The translations under genes were made by a program, and so were the position numbers. Shown piece after piece: positions 1-6,872 of a stretch of 9,398 nt of DNA. This DNA is from Candidatus Gastranaerophilales bacterium. GTDB taxonomy: Bacteria; Cyanobacteriota; Vampirovibrionia; Gastranaerophilales; Gastranaerophilaceae. The notes under the pieces are model-generated. The model made no database searches. It had not been told where the DNA came from and saw nothing but the letters and a program-made list of their open reading frames with translations. Each line of letters starts with the position of its first letter. The stretch's first letter is position 1. Where the stretch lies: NCBI GenBank assembly GCA_944323945.1, contig CALUUL010000062.1, forward strand, positions 1-9,398, in the 5' to 3' direction.

Positions 1-34
1 AATCAAAAAATATAAATAGAAAGGGATTAATCAA

Positions 35-60
35 TATAGAAATTAATTAATATTTCTATA
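35..60. repeat. Inverted repeat, 9-bp arms, left of the recombinase operon
   Basis: TATAGAAAT at 35-43 is perfectly matched by ATTTCTATA at 52-60, around an 8-base AT-rich spacer. No T-run follows, so it is a poor terminator. It could be an operator for the leader and recombinase operon, or part of a recombinase attachment site. Neither can be decided from one sequence. In such AT-rich DNA a 9-bp inverted repeat may also arise by chance. Confidence 0.3.
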
Positions 61-84
61 AGATTAATTATACAAGGTACATAT

Positions 85-180
85 ATGTATATACCTAGAA
101 TCGATTTATCAAAAAAATTATTAAACGAAGTTAATGCGGAGGCAGTATCTAATCACAGATATTGTCTCCTCTTTTTTTAA
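85..180 (+). CDS. Possible 31-aa leader peptide overlapping a terminator
   Basis: An ATG at 85 opens a 31-codon frame ending at TAA 178-180. It begins MYIPRIDLSKKLL and ends RYCLLFF. A weak Shine-Dalgarno, AAGG at 74-77, sits 7 bases ahead of the ATG. Codons 18-31 are also the DNA of the terminator at 138-178, and the next gene has its own strong ribosome binding site immediately downstream. A short frame whose 3' end forms a terminator just before an operon is the arrangement seen in translation-coupled attenuators such as the leaders of some antibiotic-resistance genes. I do not recognise the peptide. It could instead be a fortuitous frame, or the broken 5' end of a gene interrupted by integration. 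Confidence 0.35.
   Translation: MYIPRIDLSKKLLNEVNAEAVSNHRYCLLFF
138..178 (+). terminator. Intrinsic terminator or attenuator before the recombinase operon
   Basis: GGAGGCAGTATCT (138-150) pairs over all 13 positions, counting two G-U pairs, with AGATATTGTCTCC (157-169) around the loop AATCAC. The sequence TCTTTTTTT follows. This is a strong rho-independent terminator. It ends only 18 bases before the start codon of the gene at 196, so it either closes an upstream transcript or attenuates the recombinase operon. No convincing competing antiterminator pairing was found upstream. Confidence 0.85.
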
Positions 181-195
181 TAAAGGAGGAGTTAA

Positions 196-468
196 ATGGA
201 ATTTAAAATTATTAGAAATAAAGATATAGAAAATAGATGGTATTTAGAAGATATGCTTTTGTCACTAGAAGCAAAAGGATTATTAACCTTAATATTTTCA
301 TTACCAGAAAGAATTTGTTTATCAGTAAAACTATTATCAAAGATGAGTAGCAATGATGAAAAAGAAACTGCTGATATATTAAATGAACTAATGAAATTAA
401 AATATATTATTTATATTAAAGATATAGATACGTATTTAATTTACGAAAAACCATATATAGAGAAATAA
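196..468 (+). CDS. Small winged-helix-like protein ahead of the recombinase
   Basis: This is a 90-aa protein with an excellent ribosome binding site, AAAGGAGG at 183-190, five bases before the ATG. Residues ~14-75 contain the pattern LSLEAKGLLTLIFSLPE followed by a second helix pair and a short beta segment (KLKYIIYIKD). This closely resembles the winged helix-turn-helix at the N-terminus of DnaD/RepA-type and phage replication proteins, which typically read 'LSxKAKGLLxLLLSLP...LxxxGYI'. Here only the wing-helix part exists and there is no replication domain. It ends 14 bases before the recombinase start, so the two are almost surely co-transcribed. Likely roles are a DNA-binding regulator of the operon or a recombination directionality factor. 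The fold assignment is by motif resemblance only. Confidence 0.7.
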   Translation: MEFKIIRNKDIENRWYLEDMLLSLEAKGLLTLIFSLPERICLSVKLLSKMSSNDEKETADILNELMKLKYIIYIKDIDTYLIYEKPYIEK

Positions 469-482
469 ATTGGAGGTTATGT

Positions 483-2273
483 ATGCATAATGGATTAAGA
501 AAATTGTGTGCTATATATTCTAGAGTTTCGACTGAAGATCAAGCTCGTGAAGGATTCTCACTTGCAGAACAAAAATCAAGATTAACTGACTATTGTAAGA
601 CTATGGGTTATGACATTTATGACTATTATGAAGATGGTGGTATATCAGCTAAAACAGGTAATGTTAGACCAGCATTTGATAAGATGTTAGAAGATGGTAA
701 ACTTGGAAAGTTCGACACGATTATAGCAATTAAGTTAGATAGAATTTCAAGAAGTGTTTATGATATGGAACGAATAAATAAGTTTTTTGATGAGAATAAT
801 CTTAACTTAATTTGTTTATATGATCAATATGATACTTCTACTGCCAATGGAAGAATGATACAAAGAATAATGACTAGTGTTGCACAGAATGAAATTGAAA
901 GAACATCTGAAAGAACTAAAATTGGTATGGATGGTGCAATTAAAGCTGGGCATATTCCAGGTGTAACTCCTATTGGTTATAGAAGAGAAAATAAATGTTT
1001 AGTAATAGATCCAATTAGTAGTTTGGTAGTTAAGAAGATATTTAGTATGTATTCTAGAGGTAATTCTCAGTTTATAATTGCTCAAGAGTTAAGTAATGAA
1101 AAAGCATTAGGAAAAGAAGTATGGAGAGATTCATCAATTAGAAGAATAATTGACAATCCTGTTTATAAAGGTTGTTATATTAACAATCGAGGGAAGAAAA
1201 ATGAAAAGAAGTATGAAAGTGTTTGTCCTGCAATTATTGATGAAGAACTATGGGATTATTGCCAAGCACAAGGTCCTAAAAATTTAAGACATTATAAAAG
1301 AGATAAAGAATATTTATTCTTACAAAAATTAGCTTGTCCTACCTGTGGAAGAATCATGGGTGGTAAAGCAACAAGAAAGAAAAATCAAAAGGAATACTAT
1401 TATTATCGTTGCTTAGTTTGTAACAACAACATTAAAGAAAAAGATATTGAGAAACAAATGATTAGTATTTTAAATGACATCTTTGAGTATGATGCAGTAG
1501 TTAATTCTTACTATTTTCCACTTATTAAAAACAAATTATCTGAGTCAACTCAAGATTATTCTAGAGATATAAAAGCATTAGAAACGAAAAAAGAAAGAAT
1601 AATGAATGCTTATATTGATGGAAGTTTTGATTTAGAAACTTATAATAGAAAGAACAAAGAAATTGATGACCAAATTAAAGAATTAAATAGAATTATTTTA
1701 GAAAATGGGCAGTTAAAGCAAATGACTTTTGCACCTGATGATTTACTATTAATTAGAGATTTAGGTTATATAAATAAAATTAAATTTCCAATGTTATATG
1801 ATACTTTTGTTGATGTATGGAAGGACTGTAGTCGTTCACGAAAGTTAAATATTGTTATGGATTTTATAGATCATATTGATTTAAAACAAGTTGGTAAAAT
1901 GGTTGTAGTTGAAAAAGTTTTCTTTAGAGATTCATTCTATAATAACTTCCATAAATTATTTTTAGATGGATATATTGATACCACAATTCTACCGTCTGCA
2001 CCTAATAGTAATGTTAAAATTAGATTCTCAACTTATAGACCAAGAGAAGAATTATTAAAACATTTAGATAAATTAAGAGCATATTATGATGTTCAAATGT
2101 TCCCTGGATTTATGAATTTTGAAACAGGTAAAATAGTTCATACTATGCCAGAAAATTATGATTATGTAAGATTAGTACCTGATGAAAAAGTTGAATATAA
2201 TAATGGCTTTCAAGGTACTCATCCAATAATTGTGATTGGAGTTTTAAGAGATGAAGATGACATTACTGATTAA
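483..2273 (+). CDS. Large serine recombinase (site-specific integrase/excisionase)
   Basis: A 596-aa cytoplasmic DNA recombinase that would integrate and excise the element through a covalent serine-DNA intermediate. The resolvase catalytic domain occupies residues ~9-160: YSRVSTEDQ places the nucleophile at Ser16 with Arg14 beside it, and KLDRISRS supplies Arg87 and Arg90. A recombinase DNA-binding domain follows at ~165-265. A zinc ribbon has the ligand pairs C285-x-x-C288 and C310-x-x-C313, and residues ~358-408 form the charged coiled coil typical of this family. The start has GGAGG at 472-476, six bases upstream. The part after ~490 (rich in aromatic residues, ending DEDDITD) is unlike the usual coiled-coil end, and the frame stays open for 30 codons beyond the stop, so the C-terminus may be truncated. 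Length is normal for the family (about 450-700 aa). Confidence 0.95.
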   Translation: MHNGLRKLCAIYSRVSTEDQAREGFSLAEQKSRLTDYCKTMGYDIYDYYEDGGISAKTGNVRPAFDKMLEDGKLGKFDTIIAIKLDRISRSVYDMERINKFFDENNLNLICLYDQYDTSTANGRMIQRIMTSVAQNEIERTSERTKIGMDGAIKAGHIPGVTPIGYRRENKCLVIDPISSLVVKKIFSMYSRGNSQFIIAQELSNEKALGKEVWRDSSIRRIIDNPVYKGCYINNRGKKNEKKYESVCPAIIDEELWDYCQAQGPKNLRHYKRDKEYLFLQKLACPTCGRIMGGKATRKKNQKEYYYYRCLVCNNNIKEKDIEKQMISILNDIFEYDAVVNSYYFPLIKNKLSESTQDYSRDIKALETKKERIMNAYIDGSFDLETYNRKNKEIDDQIKELNRIILENGQLKQMTFAPDDLLLIRDLGYINKIKFPMLYDTFVDVWKDCSRSRKLNIVMDFIDHIDLKQVGKMVVVEKVFFRDSFYNNFHKLFLDGYIDTTILPSAPNSNVKIRFSTYRPREELLKHLDKLRAYYDVQMFPGFMNFETGKIVHTMPENYDYVRLVPDEKVEYNNGFQGTHPIIVIGVLRDEDDITD

Positions 2274-2366
2274 GATTTTGATACAAAAAAATTAGATAAA
2301 AAGATAGAAGAAATATTATTAAAAGCAAGAAAAAATAAAAATTATGAGATAAGAACTATCGAATAA
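2274..2366 (+). other. In-frame coding-like continuation after the recombinase stop
   Basis: Directly after the recombinase TAA (2271-2273) the same frame runs 30 more codons to the next TAA (2364-2366). It is lysine/glutamate rich with a heptad-like helix (KKLDKKIEEILLKARKNK). It has no ATG, GTG or TTG start and no ribosome binding site of its own. The simplest reading is that an ancestral sense codon such as GAA, AAA or CAA became TAA and cut the last ~30 residues off the recombinase. Alternatives are stop-codon readthrough, or a chance open stretch in AT-rich DNA. Confidence 0.4.
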
Positions 2367-2385
2367 TTAGTTATTAGCAAGCAAC

Positions 2386-2413
2386 GGATTTGTACCCCTT
2401 ACAGGTTAAATCC
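2386..2413 (+). other. oriT: Candidate origin of transfer (oriT) hairpin
   Basis: GGATTT (2386-2391) is complementary to AAATCC (2408-2413), and ACC (2394-2396) to GGT (2404-2406), with CCTTACA in the loop. An alternative small stem is TGTA-CCCCT-TACA at 2391-2403. It lies 39 bases upstream of the mobC-like gene and next to the relaxase, where oriT sits in many mobilizable elements, and an imperfect inverted repeat with the nick nearby is the usual form. The nick site cannot be pinpointed from the sequence alone. Confidence 0.5.
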
Positions 2414-2418
2414 AATTA

Positions 2419-2437
2419 TGGGGACACCCCAATCCCC
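2419..2437 (+). repeat. G/C-rich hairpin TGGGG-ACA-CCCCA between oriT and mobC
   Basis: TGGGG at 2419-2423 pairs perfectly with CCCCA at 2427-2431 across a 3-base ACA loop. A second CCCC block follows at 2434-2437, giving an alternative partner for the G-run. This is by far the most G/C-rich spot in an AT-rich neighbourhood and ends just before the mobC ribosome binding site (AAAGGAG, 2441-2447). It may be part of the relaxosome binding region or an RNA hairpin limiting mobC translation. Confidence 0.45.
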
Positions 2438-2451
2438 TAGAAAGGAGTTCA

Positions 2452-2772
2452 ATGATAAATAGAACAAGAAATAAAAGAATAGAAATTTATTTTAATGATG
2501 AAGAAATAGAAAAATTAGATAAAGATTGTAAAAGTTTAGGACTATCTAGATCAGAATATATTCGAGAACTAATTACTTCAAAAATAATTGATAGAAAAAA
2601 TAACCAAGATATTATTAATTCAATTTTTGAAATCAAGAAAACTGAAAATATTTTAGATAAAATTAATTCTAAATTAGACTCGAAAGAATATTACGCTTTA
2701 TCTGTTTATCTAAATAAAACATTAAAAGAAATTAATGATGTGTTAATTAAATTAAAAAATAAATTAGATTAG
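2452..2772 (+). CDS. mobC: MobC-like relaxosome accessory protein (ribbon-helix-helix)
   Basis: A 106-aa protein whose N-terminal ~45 residues read as a ribbon-helix-helix DNA-binding fold: a basic beta strand (RNKRIEIYFNDEE), helix EEIEKLDKDCKSLG, then SRSEYIRELITSK. The remainder is a charged helical tail suited to dimerisation. Small proteins of this kind bind oriT and help the relaxase open the DNA at the nick. Position supports this: the oriT-like hairpins lie directly upstream, and the relaxase follows 10 bases after the stop, with the relaxase ribosome binding site overlapping the mobC stop codon. The start has AAAGGAG four bases upstream. A generic RHH repressor cannot be excluded from sequence alone, so the symbol rests on context. 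Confidence 0.75.
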   Translation: MINRTRNKRIEIYFNDEEIEKLDKDCKSLGLSRSEYIRELITSKIIDRKNNQDIINSIFEIKKTENILDKINSKLDSKEYYALSVYLNKTLKEINDVLIKLKNKLD

Positions 2773-2782
2773 GAGGTGTTAA

Positions 2783-4066
2783 ATGGCGACTACTTCATTA
2801 TGGCCAATTAAGATGACAATTAATAAAACAATTAATTATGTAGAAAATAAAGATAAAACAAAAATATCTTTATCAGATTTGTCAAATACTATTGAATATG
2901 CTTCTAATAAAGACAAAACTGAAAAGCAATATTATGTTACAGGAATTAATTGTGATGAAAATAATATTTATCAAGATATGATGATGGTAAAAAAAGCTTA
3001 TAATAAAATTGATAAGATACAAGGCTTTCATGGATTTCAATCTTTTAAAAAGGGAGAAGTTACTCCAGAGGAAACACATAAAATTGGTGTTGAATTTGCT
3101 AATGAAATGTGGGGAGACAATTTTCAAGTTGTAGTTACAACTCATTTGAATACTTATCATCTTCATAATCATTTTGTAGTTAACTCAGTTAGTTTTAAAG
3201 ATGGTCATAAATATAATTATTCTAATAGCGAAATGGCTAGACTCAGAAGAACTAACGATGCTATTTGTGAAGAAAATGGTTTATCATTTTTAGAAGAAAA
3301 GAAAACTAAAAAGATGGATTTTAATTATTATAAGAATAAAGATAATTACTCAATTAGAACACAAACTGATATAGATACTGCTATTAAGAATTCATTTAGT
3401 TATCAAGATTTTATTTTATATATGAAAAAGAATAACTATGAAGTTATTGAAAGGTATGGAAAATTATCTGTAAGAAATTTAAACAAGAAAAGAAATATAA
3501 GAATAGAAAGACAATTTGGAAAAGAATACTCTATTGAAAGCATTAATAAAAGAATTATTGAAGAAGTTCCAGATAAACTTTCTAACGATGACTTAATTGA
3601 GTTTAATAAAGCGAAAAATAATTATCATAAATACAAACATAGTTTAATTGCTTTATTTATATATTATTGTTTAAGAATTAATATTTATCAAAAGAGGCCT
3701 AGAAATTATCCAATCAGTGAAGAAATGAAGAAAAACATTAATAAATTAGAATTATATAATTTAGAAGTAAGATTCATGGCTGAAAATAAAATTGATTCAT
3801 ATGAAGAACTTCATTGTTATAAAGAAGTTTGTAAAGAGGCATTAGATGATTTAATATATGCACGTAAAAGAATTTATGAACAAAAATCCAAGTCAAAAGA
3901 TAATCGAATTAAAGAAGAATGTGATATGAAGATTGTTTTTTATAATGAATCTATTAAAGATTTTCAAACTAAAGTTAAAACTTGTAATACTATTGAAGAA
4001 AATAAAAAGAGAATAATAAAAGAGTTTAACAAAGATATTAATAAAAATTCAATTGAATTAAAATAA
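2783..4066 (+). CDS. mobA: Relaxase/mobilization nuclease, MobA/VirD2 type
   Basis: A 427-aa relaxase that would nick oriT and stay covalently bound to the 5' end of the transferred strand. The nuclease domain is residues ~1-190. Tyr19 in NYVENKDKT matches the family's 'Y..n..KT' motif and is the likely nucleophile. The metal-binding three-histidine motif is HLNTYHLHNH, with H121, H128 and H130; the usual Asp two residues after the first His is Asn123 here. Residues ~75-85 (GFHGFQSFKKGE) fit the conserved 'Hh.vqSF..gE' stretch, and the C-terminal half is lysine-rich, helical and less conserved, as in other members. AGGAGG precedes the ATG. Of the relaxase classes it looks most like the MOBP-type PF03432 family. 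No coupling protein accompanies it in the window. Confidence 0.92.
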   Translation: MATTSLWPIKMTINKTINYVENKDKTKISLSDLSNTIEYASNKDKTEKQYYVTGINCDENNIYQDMMMVKKAYNKIDKIQGFHGFQSFKKGEVTPEETHKIGVEFANEMWGDNFQVVVTTHLNTYHLHNHFVVNSVSFKDGHKYNYSNSEMARLRRTNDAICEENGLSFLEEKKTKKMDFNYYKNKDNYSIRTQTDIDTAIKNSFSYQDFILYMKKNNYEVIERYGKLSVRNLNKKRNIRIERQFGKEYSIESINKRIIEEVPDKLSNDDLIEFNKAKNNYHKYKHSLIALFIYYCLRINIYQKRPRNYPISEEMKKNINKLELYNLEVRFMAENKIDSYEELHCYKEVCKEALDDLIYARKRIYEQKSKSKDNRIKEECDMKIVFYNESIKDFQTKVKTCNTIEENKKRIIKEFNKDINKNSIELK

Positions 4067-4071
4067 CTAAA

Positions 4072-4100
4072 ACGTAAATTACGTATAATTATGTTATAAT
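4072..4100 (+). promoter_or_regulatory. Restriction-gene promoter with tandem -10 boxes and palindromic operator
   Basis: Two perfect TATAAT boxes lie 11 bp apart (4084-4089 and 4095-4100); the second is an extended -10 (TG at 4092-4093). Neither has a good -35. Overlapping them is the palindrome ACGTAA-A-TTACGT (4072-4084). A start from the second box would fall near 4107, right at the Shine-Dalgarno (GAGGTG, 4107-4112), leaving a very short leader. The stretch 4075-4096 repeats the methyltransferase promoter sequence apart from an extra TA, and that TA creates the first TATAAT. Confidence 0.7.
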
Positions 4101-4117
4101 TTTATTGAGGTGAATTT

Positions 4118-5266
4118 ATGACAAATTTTAATACTTTAAATGATATGTTTGAAACAAAGAAAGATTTTTATAAAATGTTTGAAATGTATAATGATGATGC
4201 TACAAGATACGCACTTTTAAGATCGTTAGATAACAATAATATCAAGAAATTTTTAAAAGATAGAATTGACACTTCTAATACAAGAAAATTGTTAGAAAAT
4301 GCTTATAATAGTGATGTTACAATAGATGAAATTGTTAAATATATAATGTCACAAAAAGATGTTATACTTGCTGAAAGAAAATTAAACGAAGATATTTTAA
4401 TATCAATAGTTGAAGATATGGATATTGTTAATTGTGGAATTCGTAATGATCAAGTTGATGATATTATCAAACCTTTTGTTCGAAATAAGGATTTTTCAAG
4501 CATTGATGAGATGACAGATGAATTAGATGATAAATTATTGCCTAGAATTAGAAATTATATATATTGGTCATACTTTAATCAGTTGTCTAACGATTTGATA
4601 GAGAATAGTTTTTATTCTCATCCTTCTATTATTCCAACTCTTAGAAAAATTCATGATATTGATTTTTTTATAAAGATAGATAACAAAATCATTCCTTTTG
4701 ATTTAAAAATAACACACATTTCTGACGAATTTTTTAATAAATATTCTGAAGGATTAGATGACTCAGAAACATCTGATTCATTTAAATCATTGAACAATGA
4801 TAATGAAATAAAAGTAATTAAAGATATCTACAAAAATGCTAAAAATGAATTTGACTTACCAAATTATGGTGGACTTAGTAAATTGGAATTAATTGAGATT
4901 TTAAAAAGTCAAGATAACGAATTTATTAATAATGAAATCAGTTTAATATATGAGAACAGAGAAAAAATGATAGATGAAATATCTGATGATATAAGACCAT
5001 TAGAATGGTGGAATTACAAATTTCAAGGAGAAAGACTCTTTAGTAATAATAATAGATTTTTTGTTTTTTTGGCACATAAGAAAGATTTTAAGGATGGAAA
5101 AGATTTAAAAAAAGATATCAGTGATATTAGAGAATCAATAACTAAAAAACTAGATAACATCTCCTTAAGTGATTTACATGAGATAAAATATATATATGAA
5201 AAAGATGTTAAATTTAATGGAGATTATACAGTTAATTGTATTTCGATTTTAGTAGCAAAAGATTAA
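4118..5266 (+). CDS. Probable type II restriction endonuclease (PD-(D/E)xK nuclease)
   Basis: A 382-aa cytoplasmic protein that I do not recognise as a named enzyme. A PD-(D/E)xK nuclease core is visible: D182 in HDIDFFI, 13 residues before D195-L-K197 in IPFDLKI, with a short strand (FFIKIDNK) between, as this fold requires. Further on, PLEWWNYKFQGERLF followed by NNNRFFVFLA resembles the late conserved block of several type II restriction enzymes. The N-terminal ~150 residues are helical and acidic and could hold recognition or dimerisation parts. It converges on a DNA methyltransferase gene with 26 bases between the ends, and the two promoters share an operator-like sequence, so it is best read as the restriction partner. 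The ribosome binding site is GAGGTG, five bases ahead of the ATG. The recognition sequence is unknown. Confidence 0.75.
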   Translation: MTNFNTLNDMFETKKDFYKMFEMYNDDATRYALLRSLDNNNIKKFLKDRIDTSNTRKLLENAYNSDVTIDEIVKYIMSQKDVILAERKLNEDILISIVEDMDIVNCGIRNDQVDDIIKPFVRNKDFSSIDEMTDELDDKLLPRIRNYIYWSYFNQLSNDLIENSFYSHPSIIPTLRKIHDIDFFIKIDNKIIPFDLKITHISDEFFNKYSEGLDDSETSDSFKSLNNDNEIKVIKDIYKNAKNEFDLPNYGGLSKLELIEILKSQDNEFINNEISLIYENREKMIDEISDDIRPLEWWNYKFQGERLFSNNNRFFVFLAHKKDFKDGKDLKKDISDIRESITKKLDNISLSDLHEIKYIYEKDVKFNGDYTVNCISILVAKD

Positions 5267-5306
5267 AAATAAAGAGTAATGAAAATTTATCATTACTCTT
5301 TATTTT
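5266..5306. terminator. Bidirectional terminator between the restriction and methyltransferase genes
   Basis: A perfect 17-bp stem: 5266-5282 pairs with 5290-5306 around a 7-base loop (AAATTTA). The left arm begins with AAAA and the right arm ends in TTTT, so a U-run is made on either strand. The left arm starts at the last base of the restriction-gene stop codon, and the right arm overlaps the last codons and stop of the methyltransferase (stop at 5293-5295). It would end both converging transcripts. Confidence 0.9.
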
Positions 5307-6828
5307 GTTTTAAGTGCCACTTACTTGTTTCTTCATTTAAAATAAAATATTCATTAATTATATCAGTAAAATCTATTTTCTTTGTAGAATTATTAAACTT
5401 TAGGAGACATTTAACACAAAGTATTATTAAGTCATTCGTTTCATACTCATGATTTATAACACAATTTTGTTTTATTTCGTTTTCAATTTTATCTTTTACA
5501 TTGCTATAATCTAATGTCATTTGTTTCTGTTTGACCTTTTTATATGTAACTACTAAATCACCTTTTATAGAAAGTTTTCTATTTAATTGACGAGGTGTAA
5601 ATGTTTTTTGGACTAATAATTTAAAATCAACAAATTGAAAAGCATTATTATTAATAGCATTAGAAATAGCTTCCCATTCTTCTCCATTTAAGGAATGGAA
5701 TGTAAAAGTAAAATATTTTTCGTACTTCAAAACCCTGCAAATTTCATTAATCGATTTTTCTATGTCTTTTGCAAAATTTTCTTGTGTTTTATTTCGAGCA
5801 TTACTATCTGATACCACTATTTCATTTTCATAGTCAACTTTGTTTTTTAACCACATATTCCAAATTTGACTTTGTTCAAAATATGGAACTGTATCTCCAT
5901 AAGGAAAATCAGTAAATACAAAATCTATTGAGTTATCAGCTATTTTCAAATCCTTAGCATCATTTGACGTTATAGAAAATACTGATTTTTTATTTGCAAT
6001 AGAAATAAAATCTTTTTTACCTTTAATAATCTTTTTTACTCTATTTTCAAAATAGTGAAACACATTATTTTCTAAATATGTTTCTCCGATATAGAATCCT
6101 GTCATCCAAGCACCTTGAGACATTTCTCCCCTCGATGCAATTGGTGGAACCAATTTCGAACAATTTGCTAAATTTGATGTAAAAGCAAATAATAATAATT
6201 TTTTTTCATTTGAATCTTCTAAGTTATTAATTAAATCAAATAGATGTGATTGACAAATCAGTGCTCTTTTCGGAAATAAGTCGCAAACTTTTAATTTTCC
6301 ATTTGAACATATTCTAGAGTTTTGAATTAAAAGATTATCAGGATACCATGTTTTAATCTTATAATTATCTTCTTGTTTCATTAAATTTTCAATTTCATCT
6401 TCACTTAATGTAATTTCTTCAAATTTGTTTTTATTATTTTTAATTTTAATTTTTAATATTTTGTCTTCTTTGCTTCTTAAAATTGTAATTATTTCATTAT
6501 CATTGTAATAATACCATTTTTTTTCCATTTCATCACAATGTTCTTTTATAGAAATATACAAATCATTTAATTTTTTAAAATCAATATTTTGTTCAAGGAT
6601 ACATTCTGAAATAAAATTAGCTGATGGATTTAAATCATTTAAAATTACATTTCTTCCCTCAATAACTGCTTCTATTCCAATTCCACCATATCCAGCAAAT
6701 GGATCAAGAATTAAATCACCTTTTTTTGTGTATTTTAATATTTGCTCTTTTAATTCATCAGAGGGCTTTTTTCCCCAGTATTTATGCATTAAATATATTG
6801 ATGCTGGTGTTTTTTTTATTTCTTTCAT
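5293..6828 (-). CDS. DNA methyltransferase (N6-adenine or N4-cytosine type)
   Basis: A 511-aa amino-methyltransferase expected to protect the restriction sites. The N-terminal HKYWGKKP (15-22) followed by LDPFAGYGGIGIEA (motif I, S-adenosylmethionine binding, D42-P-F-A-G46) and ILNDLNPSA (motif II region) is characteristic of a group of Firmicutes and archaeal N6/N4 methylases. The catalytic motif IV is TDFPYGD at 306-312, where the usual DPPY/SPPY reads D307-F-P-Y310. Residues ~90-250 are an insertion between motifs I and IV that may hold the target recognition part. The C-terminal ~90 residues after VVTYKK form an extra helical region. Minus-strand GAGGAGGG (6843-6836) lies seven bases before the ATG. 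It converges with the nuclease gene. Whether adenine or cytosine is modified cannot be told. Confidence 0.9.
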   Translation of the reverse strand: MKEIKKTPASIYLMHKYWGKKPSDELKEQILKYTKKGDLILDPFAGYGGIGIEAVIEGRNVILNDLNPSANFISECILEQNIDFKKLNDLYISIKEHCDEMEKKWYYYNDNEIITILRSKEDKILKIKIKNNKNKFEEITLSEDEIENLMKQEDNYKIKTWYPDNLLIQNSRICSNGKLKVCDLFPKRALICQSHLFDLINNLEDSNEKKLLLFAFTSNLANCSKLVPPIASRGEMSQGAWMTGFYIGETYLENNVFHYFENRVKKIIKGKKDFISIANKKSVFSITSNDAKDLKIADNSIDFVFTDFPYGDTVPYFEQSQIWNMWLKNKVDYENEIVVSDSNARNKTQENFAKDIEKSINEICRVLKYEKYFTFTFHSLNGEEWEAISNAINNNAFQFVDFKLLVQKTFTPRQLNRKLSIKGDLVVTYKKVKQKQMTLDYSNVKDKIENEIKQNCVINHEYETNDLIILCVKCLLKFNNSTKKIDFTDIINEYFILNEETSKWHLKQNKE

Positions 6829-6872
6829 TAAAAATCCCTCCTCTATAATATTTTTGAAACTAATAATATCTT

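Noticed and set aside
1..84. C-terminal end of an upstream gene (open frame from base 3 to the TAA near 45)
   Set aside because: Only about 14 codons can be seen with no recognisable motif. AT-rich DNA makes such a stretch uninformative.
2882..3172. 96-aa open frame on the minus strand
   Set aside because: It lies entirely inside the relaxase gene, covers its catalytic motif, lacks a convincing ribosome binding site and its translation is low-complexity (Ile/Phe/Ser rich), as expected from the reverse of AT-rich coding DNA.
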